From Nemania diffusa (Eukaryota > Ascomycota > Sordariomycetes > Xylariales > Xylariaceae): a stretch of 64,000 bases of DNA. Shown here piece after piece: positions 12,126-25,200 of this stretch (position 1 is the stretch's first letter; every line of letters begins with the position of its first letter). The DNA lies in the NCBI GenBank assembly GCA_038501195.1, contig JBBPUQ010000005.1, positions 496,001 through 560,000 on the forward strand, given 5' to 3'. The translations under genes and the position numbers were made by a program. The notes under the pieces were generated by a model. It had not been told where the DNA came from, did not search any database, and saw only the letters and a list, made by a program, of their open reading frames with translations.

Positions 12126-15100
12126 TGTTTTTTTATTATATATTTGTTTTTATTTTATTTATTAATATTTTAATTTATATAATAAATTTATTAGTAAATA
12201 TTAAAGTTTTAAATGCTTGGTTTAATTTTTGCTTTATAAATATATTAATAAAATTGTTAGTACTATTTATTTATTATATTTTAAAAATTTCTTTTTTTTT
12301 ATATAATTTATAAAGTAATATAATGTTAATTATAAACTATTTTTTTTATATTGTTTTAAATTTAATTAAACAGTTATATAAAAATTTTAAGTTTAAATAT
12401 AAAACTACTAAAATTAAAGTAATTTTTAGTATAGTTAAAATTTGCTAAATTGTTATATATAAAACGATTATATTGTTAAAACTATTAACTATACTATATA
12501 ATTTATTTACAAATATATTATAAGTAACTTTTTTGCATTTATTTAAATTTTAGTATATAATATTATTAGTAATTTTAAAACTTGAATTATTTTTTATATA
12601 TTATTTTATTACTAATATAATAACAAATTTAAGCTGTAAAATTATATTTATATTATTTATAAATAATTTGTTAATAAATATAAACAATTTTATATAATCT
12701 AGATTTAATAATACAAAAGTTAATTTACAGTTAAAATTATTTATTTATTATTAAATCTTTTAATTTAAATTTTTAATATTATTTAATTAAAAATCAATTA
12801 TTTATACAGCTATTAACAAGTTATATATAGCTTTTAATTAATATATATTGCTAATATATACTTTTTGTATATATTGTAAAATATATTTTTAAGCAGCTTT
12901 TTTTATACAATAGTTAATTAAAGCTAATTAGTTATTTTAGCTTTTTTAAATTAAAATTATATTATTTTTATATAACAAAATAACTTATTTACTATTAAAT
13001 TTAATCAGATAGTTTAGTTAAAATGTTTCTTTTAGTTTTATATAAAAATTAGCTTGTTACAGTTTATATTTTTTTTTTACTAAAAAATTCAGTATAACAA
13101 AACTGAATATATTATTTATTTATAAACTTATAATACTAAAGTTATTAGTTTATTCTGTTATATATAAAAAGTATAAATTATATATAAATATAAACATATC
13201 GAATTTTTTGCAGTAGTATTAATAATATATTTTAAACTAATATAATTTTAATTTAGCTAGTTTATATAGTAGTTATACAATTTTTAAAATAATACTTTTG
13301 AAATATTTAAACTTTAGTTCAGTTAGCAGTTATACAAAGATTTTTTTTGTTAGTTTATTTTTTAATTATATATATATTTATATAATATTTTAAAGTTTAT
13401 TTAAAACATTATAGTTATAAATTAGCAAAAATTCAAATGTAAGCAATAATCTTTAGTTTATTTACTAAATAGTCAAAAATTAAATAAATACTGATTTTTT
13501 TTTAGAATTGTTATATTTTTATACAACAAGTTGTAACTTTTTATACAGCTTAATTGTTTTCTTTTTAATTTTTTATACAAAACAAAACTTAAAAATTTAA
13601 ATATTTCTATATTTTATTTAATTATATTTAACAAATTAAAATACCCTTTATATAACAAAGTTGTTAATTTTAATAGCATTTAATTCTTTAAATAGCACTT
13701 TAAGTATATTAATTACGTTATTTTTTTACAGTTTTATTGCTAATATATATACTTTTTATTCTTTTGCTATAAAAAAACTATAGCTGATTTGTTATATAAA
13801 AGTTACATATATATTTGCATCTTTTTTCGATTTATTGCATTTTTTTTATATAATAAAAGTTTGAAAGTATTAAATTTCTATTAAATCTATTTCTTAGTTT
13901 TTTAATAATTGTGTTTTTTTTATATAATAATAAAGTTTTATTTGTATATATTAAAAATATATCGAATTATTTATTAAATTAATAATAATATCTGATTTTT
14001 TAATTAATTAAATTTTATATAGTTTATTTTAGCTTTACTTTTTTTTTTATACAAATACTTTATTTTTTAAAAGTAATAAAAATATATTATATATAGTTAA
14101 GCTGTTGTATTTATTAATTGTACAATTAATTTCAATTTTCGTATATTTTTTATATAATATTTTTATTGCTTTTTTTATTGCTTTAGTTTTTTGTATAATA
14201 TTTAGTAATAGAAATAAATTCTAATTAATTTTTAGATATATATTAAAAACTAATAAAATAAATATAAAGCTGTTTAATTTTGCAGTATTATTTAAAACTT
14301 TAATTATTATTTGTAAAATTAACTTTTATTTTATATAATAATTTATTTTTGCTTTAAAAATATTATATATATATTAAAATAGTTTATATGCTTTTTTTAC
14401 TTTGTTTACTATTTAATAAGCTTTAATAAGTATTATATAACATTGTATATTTACTATTTATATATAGTTTCGAAATTTTTTAAACAAAAAGTTAATATTT
14501 AAATTGTAAATAATATAATTTAGCAGTTTTTAATATATATTAATCCAATATTTATATAGTACTTTTTATATATTATATATAGATATAGATTTTAAAAATA
14601 TTGCTATTTAAAAAAATATTGCAATATTAATAACATAAAAAACTTGTTTATTATTTATTTGTACAGTATTAATTACTACTTTGTAATTAAAATTGCAATT
14701 GTTTTTAATTGAAAATTTAAAACATTAAAATATTTAATTATATAATTAACAATAATAACAAAACTTTTGGATTTTTTTTAAAGTTAAATAGTTTATATTA
14801 TATTTTATACAATTAAATATTTTATATAAACATTTTATATAAAAATATTTAAAATAATAATATAACTATTAAAATTTTATTTTTATAAAATATATATTAA
14901 CTTTTTATAAACTTATATTAAAAAATAAATATTTTTATTTATATATAACAAAAATAGTTTTTTTATTATATTATATAATTAAATCTTTTATATTATTAAA
15001 ATATACTTTTAAACAATCAACATTTTTAAAAAAAAACAAAAATAATATTGCAATATTAAAAATATAATAAATTGTTATATTTAGTATATTTTTTATTTAT

Positions 15101-17507
15101 ATAGTACTAATTGCAGTAATTATATAGCTGCTACTAAAACAAATATATATTATTTTTAATATTTAGTTTATTTTTATATAAAAATATATTTAAAAATAAG
15201 TTTTTAGTTATATTTTTTCTATTATTAAATAATTAAAAACGTTTATATTTTATAGTTTATTTTAATATTTTATATAATATTAGTTATTTAATATAAACTA
15301 ATTAAACAAAGTAGTAATATTTTAATTTTAAATGTTTTTATTTATTATATAATATATAAATATATTATTTATAAAAAACTAAATTGATTAATTTTTTTAT
15401 TTTTTGTCGATTTTTTAGTTACTTTTATTTAACTTTAGTTTAATATATTTTTTATATTTTATAAAATATATTAAAAACTAATTAAACATTAATATATAAT
15501 TAAAAATTGTTTTATATAAATTAAAATATATACTTTTAATACAAGCTTTTTTTTAAAATATATAATTAATTAATTAATAACTTAATTTTTTATATATAAA
15601 ACATTTTTTGTTTATATAAAAGTTTTAAATAAATTATTTTTTTAATTATATAAAGTTTTATTAAACATTAAATAAACTTAAAAATTTTTATATATTTTTA
15701 AGTTAAAAACTTTTTATATAATTGTTTTAATAATATTTTCAATTAATAAAGTATATATTGTTTGTTTTTTATATAAAATATTCTAACTTATTTTTATTTA
15801 TTATTTAAAAGTAAGCTTATAAATTAATAAAAAAACTTTTATATATAAGTTTTTAAAGTATTAAAACTGTTGCTAATTTTAATATATTTTAATATATTTA
15901 TATAACAATTATATTAAATTAAATTTTATTTTAATAGCTTATATTAAAAGCTTGTTATATTTTTATAAGTTTTATAATTATAATATTAAATATATTATAA
16001 ATAAATAAATTAAAGTTTTTTTTTTTAGTTTATATAAAAATAATATTAGTTTAATTAACTTAATACTAGCTATAATTTATATTAATATTAAAATAAATAT
16101 TTATTATATAGTAAATTTTGCTTTATATTTTTTTTAATTTAATATTATATATATAAAAGTTTTTTATATAATTTTTTAATATTATCAAAAAAACAGTGTA
16201 ATATTAATTTTTTATTATTTTAAATTATTAATATATACTAATAAATAATTATGCTTTATTATATAATAAATTATATAGTTTATTAAAATAATTCTTTTCT
16301 TTTTTTTATATTTTTTAAAAAATAGCGTACTTTTTTAGTAAAATTATTTTATTTTATATATTCCAAATCGAAAATAACTCAAAAAATACATTTAATATTA
16401 TTAAATCAAATATTATATAAATATAAAACTATTATTTAAAAATATATAAAAAATAATATATTATAAAATATTTATAAACTAGTTAAAAATTTAACTTATA
16501 GCTAATAGTTATTATATATTAATATATAAAGTTAAAAATATATTTATATTTAATAATTAATTATATAAACAATTTATTATTTTTTTTTATAAATATTTAA
16601 AAATATATATTTGGAATTAATTTTAGCTATATTAGTTTTAATTAAAATATATTTATATTATTTATAATTATATAAAGTTGTTAGTTTAAAGTTAATAAAT
16701 CAAATATTTATATAAAAAATAATAAAATTAATTAAATAATTAAAAAAAAAACTTATTTATTATTGTTAAACAAATATTAATTTTATATAATTTATATAAG
16801 TTTTATTTATTATTTTATACTATTGTTGCTATTATATTATATATTTTTTTGTTTTAAAATATTAAGCAATTTTTGTTAAACTAATTTATTTATTTAATTT
16901 TATATTTTATATATCTAGTATTTAAAATCTTTAATATACAACTTTTATAATAATTAACTAGTTAAATTTAAATATTTATATTTAATAATATAACAAGCTA
17001 TTTAAATATTAAATATAATTAATATTGCTGTTATAATATTAAGTTTTTAGTTTTATAATTAAACATTAATATATTTTTATATATAATATTTTAAAAGTTT
17101 ATAATTAAAAATAATTTTGTTATATCAATTATTATTATTATATATAATAAAAAGTTTTTTTTTATTATATAATTATTTTAATATTATAATAATTAAAAAT
17201 ATAAAATAAAAAGTAAAAAAGTTTTATTGTTTAGTTATTATATAATAAATAGTTTAATATAATTATATACTATTGCTTTTAATATTATTTTTTATATTTA
17301 AAACTTTATAATATTATAAAATATACTTTAATATAATAGTTAAACTTAATCTTTTATTTTAAATTTTATTATATAAAAATTATTTGATTTATATAAAGTA
17401 AAAACTTTAAAATATAATATAAAAACTTATTAAGCTTAATTAAACTTTAAACTAGCTTTATTTTTATTTTTGCTAATTTATAATATATTTTATAATTACT
17501 AATTAAT

Positions 17508-17774
17508 ATTAAATAAACTATATATATACAATAATATATATAAATTATATATAAACAAAATATAAAACTAATTATACTATATTTATTTTTTAATAATTAA
17601 ATTTAAAAAAAGTTCCTTTATACAGCTGGAGATTTTATTGTAAATAAAATCTCTGCTAATATACAAAGTAAATACTTACCCACATAACTATATATCTATT
17701 TATATAACTGTAATACAAGTACTACAGCATACAAACTGCAACATATAGTTGTAACTAATACTAATATTCCAACA
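17508..17774 (-). repeat. LTR copy C (5' LTR), least mutated
   Basis: Best preserved copy: it still carries CCCACATAAC, CAGCTGGAGATTTTATTG and the terminal CCAACA that became TTAACA in copy B. It serves as the reference for the LTR ends. Confidence 0.65.
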
Positions 17775-20050
17775 ATTTTTATATTTATACTTTTTTTTTT
17801 TAAAATTTTATAAATTTTTAAAAAAAAAAAAAATAACTTATAAATTATTTATTTTATACTTTTATAGTTAATTTTGTTTGTTTTATTTAAATTTTATATT
17901 TATTTTTAATATATTAATTTATTAATTATTTTTTAAACTAGTTACATTTTTAAATTTTAGTTTTATTTTTGTTTTTTTTTTTATATATTTAATATGTTTT
18001 TTTTATAAAATTTTTGTTATAATTATTATACTAATTAACTTTTAGTTATTTTAACATTTATTTTATTTTTATTATAATGTTTAAACAATTTTTTACTAAT
18101 AGTTTATTTAATATTATAGTTAATTATTTATTTTTTTTGTATTAATTTATATATTAATTTTTTTAACTAAATAATTAAAAAATTTATTATTATTAATTTT
18201 TTTAGTATTAAAATTTATTATATATTTTTATTATATTAATTTATATATTAATATTTTTAACTAAATAATTAAAAAACTTATTATTATTAATTTTTTTAAT
18301 TTTAAAGTTTGTTATATATTTTTATTATATTAATTTATATATTAATTTATTATATTAAATTAATAATTTATTTTTTGTTAATTTTTTTACTAATATTATA
18401 AAAGTTTTTTTTTTTTTTATATATAAAATTACTACTTTTTATAATTGTAATTATAGCTATAGTTATAATTATAATTATAGCTATTTTAATACTGTTTGTA
18501 CTTAAAATTGCAGCAGTAAATTTTGTTTTTGCATATTAGCTAAAGCTGCTAAAACAGCTAAAATTATTAAAACTATAAAAACAACAAAACTATTTACTAT
18601 TAATAAAATTTTTTTAAATAAATTTACTAAGTTTACTAATTATAATTTTAATGCTTTTTTTATTATTAAAAAAATATATTAATGTTTATAAATTATATAA
18701 ATAAAAACATTTTAAACTTTTATTAAATTTAATTATTAGTATTTTTTTTTAATTAATATAAAAATTAATATAATTTAACTATTATTTTAAATAAAATTTT
18801 TTATTTTATATATTATTAATAAAAAATATTTACAAACAATTTAGTAATTTTATTTGTACTTTTTATTAAAATTGTTTATAAAATTATTAGCAGCATTATA
18901 AACATATATAACTTTTAAGTTTAAAAAATAGCTTTTAAAGCTTTAATATATACTTTAAAATTTATTTTATATATAATTTTTATTAGTAAATTTGTTTTAA
19001 TTTATATATTAATTATTATATTAATATAATTATAGCTATAAATTTATATACAATTTATAATTGCTATATTATTTTAATAGTTAAAAACATATAACTAGTT
19101 TTATATATTATAAAAATTATTTTTAATTTATTTGCTAACTTTTTTTTTTATAATAATATTAACTTTTATTATATTTACAAAAATATAGCAAATATAAATA
19201 ATTAATAATATATATAAAACAAAATTAAAAAAAACAAGCTTTATATTAAAAATGTTTGTTTAAAATATTTATAAAAACAAAAAATTTGTAAAATTAAAAA
19301 AGTTTATATTACTAAAAAACTTTATAGCAAAAAAACTAGTTGTAATAAAAAAACTTATAATAAAAAAAATTAATTTTTTAATTAATACTTTAATTAATAT
19401 ATTTTATTTTGTTTTATATATACTTATTATTTTTATTAAATAATTTAAGTTTTTTTTAAATTAATATTTTAATTAATATATTTTATTATTTAAAAACTTT
19501 TTATTTAAATTTATTATTAAACTAATTGTTTTTACAAATAATATTATATTTTTTATAAATTTATATTTAATTAATATAATTTTTTTAAGCAAATTTTAAT
19601 AGCTATATAAATTTTATTTTAATAAATTATAAAGTTTTATTATTAATGTTTTATTTATTAATTTTAAACTGTAACAAATATTAATTATTAATTATAATTT
19701 TTTTTAAAAAACAACTTAAAATTAAATTATATTAAAAATTATAATATAGCAAAAAATTTAAGCTGTTTTAATTTTTATATTAATTTTTATTTTAAATTAT
19801 TTATTTAAATATTTTTTTTAAACAATATTTATATTATTTAAACTTTTAAAACTTTATTAAATATTATAATTATAATAATTTATATACTAAATTAAAATTT
19901 ATTTATTAATTAATTTTAATTTATAAATATTAATATATTTAAAAATACTATATAAAATTACAATTAAAATAAAAATAATATTTTAAAATAAATATTAATA
20001 TTTTTATTTTTTAATTTTAGTTATTTTTACTTTTTAAAAATAATTTATTT
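17775..20050. other. AT-rich RIP-degraded DNA, no gene
   Basis: Same composition as the rest of the left block. It holds a 94-bp tandem repeat (18141-18350) and otherwise nothing recognisable. Confidence 0.7.
18141..18350. repeat. 94-bp tandem repeat, ~2.3 copies
   Basis: The segment beginning ATTAATTTATATATTAAT recurs at 18141, 18235 and 18329 (spacing 94), each followed by the same AACTAAATAATTAAAAAA stretch in the first two copies. Confidence 0.7.
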
Positions 20051-20210
20051 TTTTTAGTTAAGTGCTTATAAGTTTTAGGTTTTATTTAAAAACTCAACCC
20101 AACTTTTGTTAAGTGCCTATGGGCTCTAACTACTCCACATGGGTTATTGGGCCCTTGGCGTTGGGTTGGGCTTTAAAAGCCTAGGTATGGGGGCCCCGTT
20201 GCCCGTCCCC
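20050..20210. repeat. Isochore boundary with inverted repeat
   Basis: Here the AT-rich DNA gives way within about 100 bp to GC-balanced DNA. The junction contains TTAAGTGCTTATAAGTTTTAGG followed about 65 bp later by TTAAGTGCCTATGGGCTCTA (a mutated and an unmutated version of one motif). It also contains an inverted pair AACTCAACCCAAC / GTTGGGTTGGGC around 20092-20171. This looks like the end of a transposon only part of which was hit by RIP. The element type is not recognised. Confidence 0.4.
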
Positions 20211-21152
20211 CGAATACTACTCTGTTTTACTCTACCTACGTTACTATCGTGAGTTAGGGAGGAGGTCACTGAGAGCAGAAGCACTTTGCAAGTGTTCAAT
20301 TGCAAGTTTTTGCGAAATGCCGTTGTGATTTTTCACTCTCTTGTTACATCTTGCAAGATGATTACGTGCTACTAATTCCTTGAACTGCAAAGGTGCAGGC
20401 TCCTCTTGGTTAGTCATCGCTATGTTGCAATAGGAAGTCCGAGCTATGTTGTAAGGATCTAGGCAAGGGAAACGAATCACGCGTTCATATGACCGGTTTT
20501 CCGGGCGATCATCGCCGCCATTTATCTCTCCGTGCACTGTTTCTCCACGAATCGGGCCGTGGGGAAGAGAACCTTAGAGTTGAGGAATCGGGGCTCCGTC
20601 CGGATGGATCTCGAGAAGTCTTTATCTACAATTCTAAATAGTGTGCTTATAGCTACGTATCATGCGACTCAGCTCTGAAAATATATATATATATATATAT
20701 ATATGCGTACCTCTTCATTGACATTTAGCATCGGGTCAATTGAGCATGTAAGTCGGCCATGCCGCACGACAGCGGGAAACACGAAACGGAATAAACAAGG
20801 AATTCTCCCAGTGGGTAAAGCGGATGGGATAGCCACAACGGCCCGCAAGGCTATTGGAGCGCATCGGCGCGCTGGGGATAAGGACAAACATGTCATACCC
20901 ATAGCCTTGGGTAGCATCGTCATAGCACAGCTGTTATAATAACGGGACACGGATATATAGATTTGCGGATACTATAAAAAACGCATTGACAATACGCGCC
21001 ATATAGTGCATGATAAATAGAAAGCTTGTTTCCCACGTTTCGCGACCATGTCCTTTCCTGTGCGTAGCTAGTAGCTAGATTTGGGCGCTGTAAAAAGTCC
21101 TATCTACTGCTAGTCATAGTCTACGCAGCTGCGGAAGAAACAGAACTTCGCC
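20211..21152. promoter_or_regulatory. Intergenic region upstream of the galactanase gene
   Basis: GC-balanced, no convincing gene. An open frame at 20244-20537 (minus, 97 codons) resembles no family I know. The overlapping frames at 20669-20950 on both strands look like chance. A (TA)n tract lies at 20681-20704. TATAAAAA at 20973-20980, about 175 bp before the ATG, is a candidate TATA box. Confidence 0.4.
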
Positions 21153-22105
21153 ATGTTGTTTAACATGAGGTCCCTGCGGGCATACTTGCTCTTGCTTGCG
21201 GCGAGCACGGCGAGTGCGACGCTCCAGATCGTTCCAGGGGCGACATGGACGCCGGTCAGTTCTCCTTACCCTTCTAAGCTACCTCTATTAGAGAGCAACT
21301 TGAAAGGCCATTAGTTTTAAGCTCATTGAGCATAAAGTACGGTTGAATTGACGAGTACATAAACAGACGAACGTGGCCGCGCACCTCCAGGCCCACGGAG
21401 CCGGCATCATCCAGGTCGGGTCCACATACTACATGATCGGAGAGGACAAGACGAACGGGTCAGCCTTCCAGAACGTCAACTGCTACTCGTCGACGAACCT
21501 AGTGGAATGGACATACGTCGGCGCGCTGCTCTCCCAGACAAGTTCCGGCGATCTGGGCCCGAACCGCGTCGTGGAGCGGCCCAAAGTCATCTACAACGAC
21601 TCGACTAAGAAGTACGTGCTGTACATGCACATCGACAGCAGCAGCTACGCCGAGGCAAAGGTTGGCGTCGCGACGGGTAACTCTGTCTGCGGAGCATATA
21701 CCTACCAGGGAAGCTTCCAGCCTCTGGGGTTCCAGAGCCGAGATCTGGGACTCTTCAAGGACGATGATGGAAGCGCATACTTGCTGACAGAGGATGTAAG
21801 ATCCATCGCCTACTCTATTTGCCGGCCCCTTTAGACCGTGTTTTATATCATGGCTGTTTTCAGTAAGCTTCTCGGACTGACAAGACTTCGACACAGCGAG
21901 CCAACGGACTTCGCATTGACCAGCTCAGCGCCGACTACCTTACAGTAGCGAAGTCGACATATCTCTGGAGCGACTCGATCGAGGCCCCCGCGATCCTCAA
22001 GCGCCAGGGTGTCTACTACATGTTCGGCTCCCGGCTCACAGGGTGGGATCCCAACGACAACCTGTACAGCACGGCCACGTCGCTGTCGGGCCCCTCCTCA
22101 CGTCT
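21153..22105 (+). pseudogene. 5' half of GH43_24-type exo-beta-1,3-galactanase (disrupted)
   Basis: Secreted glycosidase predicted to release galactose from beta-1,3-galactan chains of plant arabinogalactan proteins. The start at 21153 gives an N-terminal signal peptide (residues ~1-22, LLLLAAS core, SASA cleavage region). Exons 21153-21254, 21367-21795 and 21897-22094 join in frame across introns of 112 and 101 nt. The GH43 five-blade propeller is visible: QAHGAGI, ERPKVIYN (E104), SRDLGLFKDDDG, ED-RANGLRI across the second splice and IEAPAI (E206, where the GH43 catalytic acid is expected). ERPK plus RANGLRI point to subfamily 24. The frame runs to ...SLSGP at about 22094 and then enters a transposon end. 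The rest of the protein (WSAWSTF..., CBM35-like) resumes at 39976. Without its last third the product is not expected to be complete. Confidence 0.85.
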
Positions 22106-22149
22106 CTGGAGGCTTGATTTTCCATTTTTAGCAAGATCTCAGCTCTGAA
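22106..22149 (+). repeat. Left terminal inverted repeat (44 bp)
   Basis: Pairs with 39923-39966 reversed. Mismatches are C/T at two adjacent positions after GATTTT, one A/G and one C/T. Confidence 0.9.
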
Positions 22150-22160
22150 GACCTGTTTTA

Positions 22161-22245
22161 AGAGTCTGTTGCAAAAGTCTGTCTTTATAAAAAGTTTTAA
22201 ACAAAAGTCTGTTGCAAAAGTTTATTTTATTATAAAAAGTCTGTT
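22161..22245. repeat. Left sub-terminal repeat array
   Basis: AGTCTGTTGCAAAAGTCTG at 22163, AAGTCTGTTGCAAAAGT at 22205 and AAAGTCTGTT at 22237: direct copies of one ~13-bp motif. The right end carries the same motif inverted. Confidence 0.7.
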
Positions 22246-25200
22246 TTACTATAAAGTTATTTTAAATTTTAAACAATGTTTAAAGCTAAATTTACTGTTT
22301 AGTATTTTTACTTTTTTAATATATAACTTTGTGTTTAAAAACTTTAATCAAGCTAAAGTTGTTTTAAAAAAAACCTAAGCTTTTTTTTATGTTAAAAAAG
22401 TTCTTTTTTGCATTAGGCTTTTTTTTTACCTGTATATTTAGCTTATATATACAGTTTGTTATTTTATCGATAAAATAATTAGTATTTAATTAATGTTTTA
22501 ACTAATTTACGCCAAAGCTATATATTAGCTAAATTTAGCAGTAATATATATATATTGCTTTTTTAACTTTTGCTACTATGTTTATAAAAAGTTTTAAAAC
22601 ATTATATTTTACTAACTAATATATTTTGTTAAAAGCTGCTTTTAAATTAAACAAAACAAAAGTTTTACAAAAACATTAAGTTATAAATTAAAACGTATCA
22701 AGTTTTATAAATATAAACTTTATATATGCGCTAAATACTATATTACTGTTTTTTGATTTAAAAAAATTAACTTTTGCAAGCGAAAATAACTGTTTACTAA
22801 TTTGTTTGCTTACTTTAAATAATTTAATAGCTTTATTAAATTTTGTGTTTTCGATAAATATTAAAGCCGATAGTTTGTTTATTAAAAAGCTATATAAACT
22901 AACTATTACTTAAGCAGCTGTTATTTTTTTGTTGGTTAGTTTGCAGTAAATAATACTATTAAAGCTAATAATGTCAATTGTTTATATACTAAAAGTCTTT
23001 TAAATGCCTTGCTAACCTGCAGCTTTAAGCGTGATTTAATAATACGTTTAAATGTTAAATAATACTGCAGCAAAAAAATAGTTTAAGTTATAACGTGCTA
23101 TTTAATTCTGCAGTATATTAAAAAAATTGCACAATTTTAACTAAATCAAGTGCTAAAACTGCAAACTAGCTGCGCTAAGCAAAATAAACAATTTAATTAT
23201 TTTTGTTTTTTTGTTTTTAATTTTATACTTTTTTTTTGCAATAGTATAGTATATTTTGTTATAAAATTTGCCTACTTATTGTTTAAAAGTATTATATTTG
23301 CTTTTTTATAGTTTTTTGTTTAGCGCTAAATTTTATAAATAAAACATTTATATTTAAAAGTTTTTAATATTGTTTTAATATTATATTATTTTTTAAAATA
23401 TCTTTATAATTATTTTAATTAAATTTTCTGCTTAATTTAATATACTAGTAATTTTTATAACAAATAAAAAATATATTTTGCTATTTTTTAATAAATTTAT
23501 AATTTTAAAAAAAGTAAAAGTTGCTATTTTTATAATTTAAACATTTTAAGTTTAAAAAGTATAAGTTTAAAGTATTAAATGCTTTTAGTTTTAATAGTTT
23601 GTTTTTAATAAAAAAACAAATATGCTTTTGTTAAAACAACAAATAAACAATTAAAAAATCTTTATATTATTAATAGCAACATATTAAAACTAATAAAAAA
23701 TACATTTAATAAATATTAAATAAAAAAATAATAATAATATTAAACTTAACAAGCTATTATATCAAAGTTAATATTAAAAAAATAAATATTTAAAGTTGCA
23801 GTTAAAACTAAACGTTAAAACTACTAAAAAAATAGCAAAAGCTTTAAAACTTAATATAATTAAATAAATTTAAAAGTATATTAAATAAGTTGGCAGATTT
23901 TCTAGCTTTAATAAAACTATTTTATTATAATAAAATAAAGCATGTTTATATATTAAAAGCTATTTATTATATATTTTAACTTTTATGTTTTGCTAAAACT
24001 GTTTTGCTTATATATTATAAAAGTAATAAAAATTGTTGTAAAAAACTTGCAAAATATTGCAAGCACTAAAAAATATATATATTTAGCTTAATATAAGCTT
24101 ATTAATAACAATTGTAAACTATAATTTATTGCTTTATTAAAAAAAAAATCTACTTTTTTTTAAGCTTTTATATAGTATAAATATAAAGTTTTAAATTAAT
24201 ACAGCTATATACAAAATAATACTTTTTTGCTAATATTACTTATGTTTGCTTTAAGCGGTTTAAATAATCAAATAATTTAATAATATAGCTAATTAATGTT
24301 AAGTAAAAATCTATATAAAGCTGTTTAAAAGTAATTGTTTCAAAAGTATTAAAAATATTATTAATAAATCGCATAATTAATTTTTGATTTAAAAGCTTTT
24401 TTTTAAAGTAAATGCTTTAATGTATAAAAAAAGTAAATTTTAAAAGTTAATAAATAAAAACTTTAATATAAAAATTAATTTAAACTTAAAAAAAAAGTTA
24501 AATTTAAATTTAAATATAAAATAAGTTTTACTTTTAATAAAAAAAATTAGTTTAAACTTAAAAGCAAAAATTAGTTTAAATTTAAAAAAAAAGTTAAATT
24601 TAAACTAAAAAGTAAAAATTAGTTTAAATTTAAATATAAAATAAGTTTTAACTTTAATAAAAAAAATCAATTTAAACTTAAAAGCAAAAATTAATTTAAA
24701 CTTAAAAAAAAAGTTAAATTTAAACTAAAAAGTAAAAATTAGTTTAAATTTAAAAAAAAATCGCTGCAAAAATATTTAGTTTAAATTTAAAAAACAAAAT
24801 AAAAATAATATTTATATACAAAAATACTTTTAAAAAAAAAAAAAATAGCTTTAGTAAGCTTTTTTACTAGCAATAGCTTTAAAAGTTTTTAATGTAATTT
24901 TAGGAAAAATGTTATAAGCATAGCTTTATTTTTGTAATTTTATAGCTTTAAAAATATATATATGCTGTTGTAAAATCTGCTTTTTATATAAGTGCTATTA
25001 ACAGCTTAATTTATATAGCTATAAAAACTAACAAAGTTTAGTTAATTAAAACATTATATAAAGCTAGTGTTTAAAACTTTTATATTTTTATTTTGTTTAA
25101 AAGTCAAGCTTAAATATATAATGTTTAAGTTATTTTTGTTTATATAATATTAATTGCATTATAATAGCAAAATATAAAAATGTATATTTTAAGTAGTAAA

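Larger units (their letters stand above)
9739..17774 (-). mobile_element. RIP-degraded LTR retrotransposon, ~8.0 kb, both LTRs present
   Basis: Two LTR copies in the same (minus) orientation, 9739-10005 (3' LTR) and 17508-17774 (5' LTR), bracket 7.5 kb of AT-rich DNA. The segment just inside the 3' LTR (10006-11056) is repeated, inverted, just upstream of LTR copy A at the window start. That supports this reading over two unrelated solo LTRs. No gag/pol frame, primer-binding site or clean polypurine tract can be read after RIP. 8.0 kb is long for a copia element (about 5 kb), so a nested insertion inside is possible. Confidence 0.55.

Noticed and set aside
1..20050. Mitochondrial DNA or centromere as explanation for AT-richness
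   Set aside because: No mitochondrial gene or tRNA is seen, and LTR copies with transition-type differences fit RIP on transposons better. A pericentromeric position cannot be excluded but has no support in the sequence.
20244..20537. 97-codon frame upstream of the galactanase
   Set aside because: No recognised family, no supporting neighbours. Kept only as a note in the intergenic entry.
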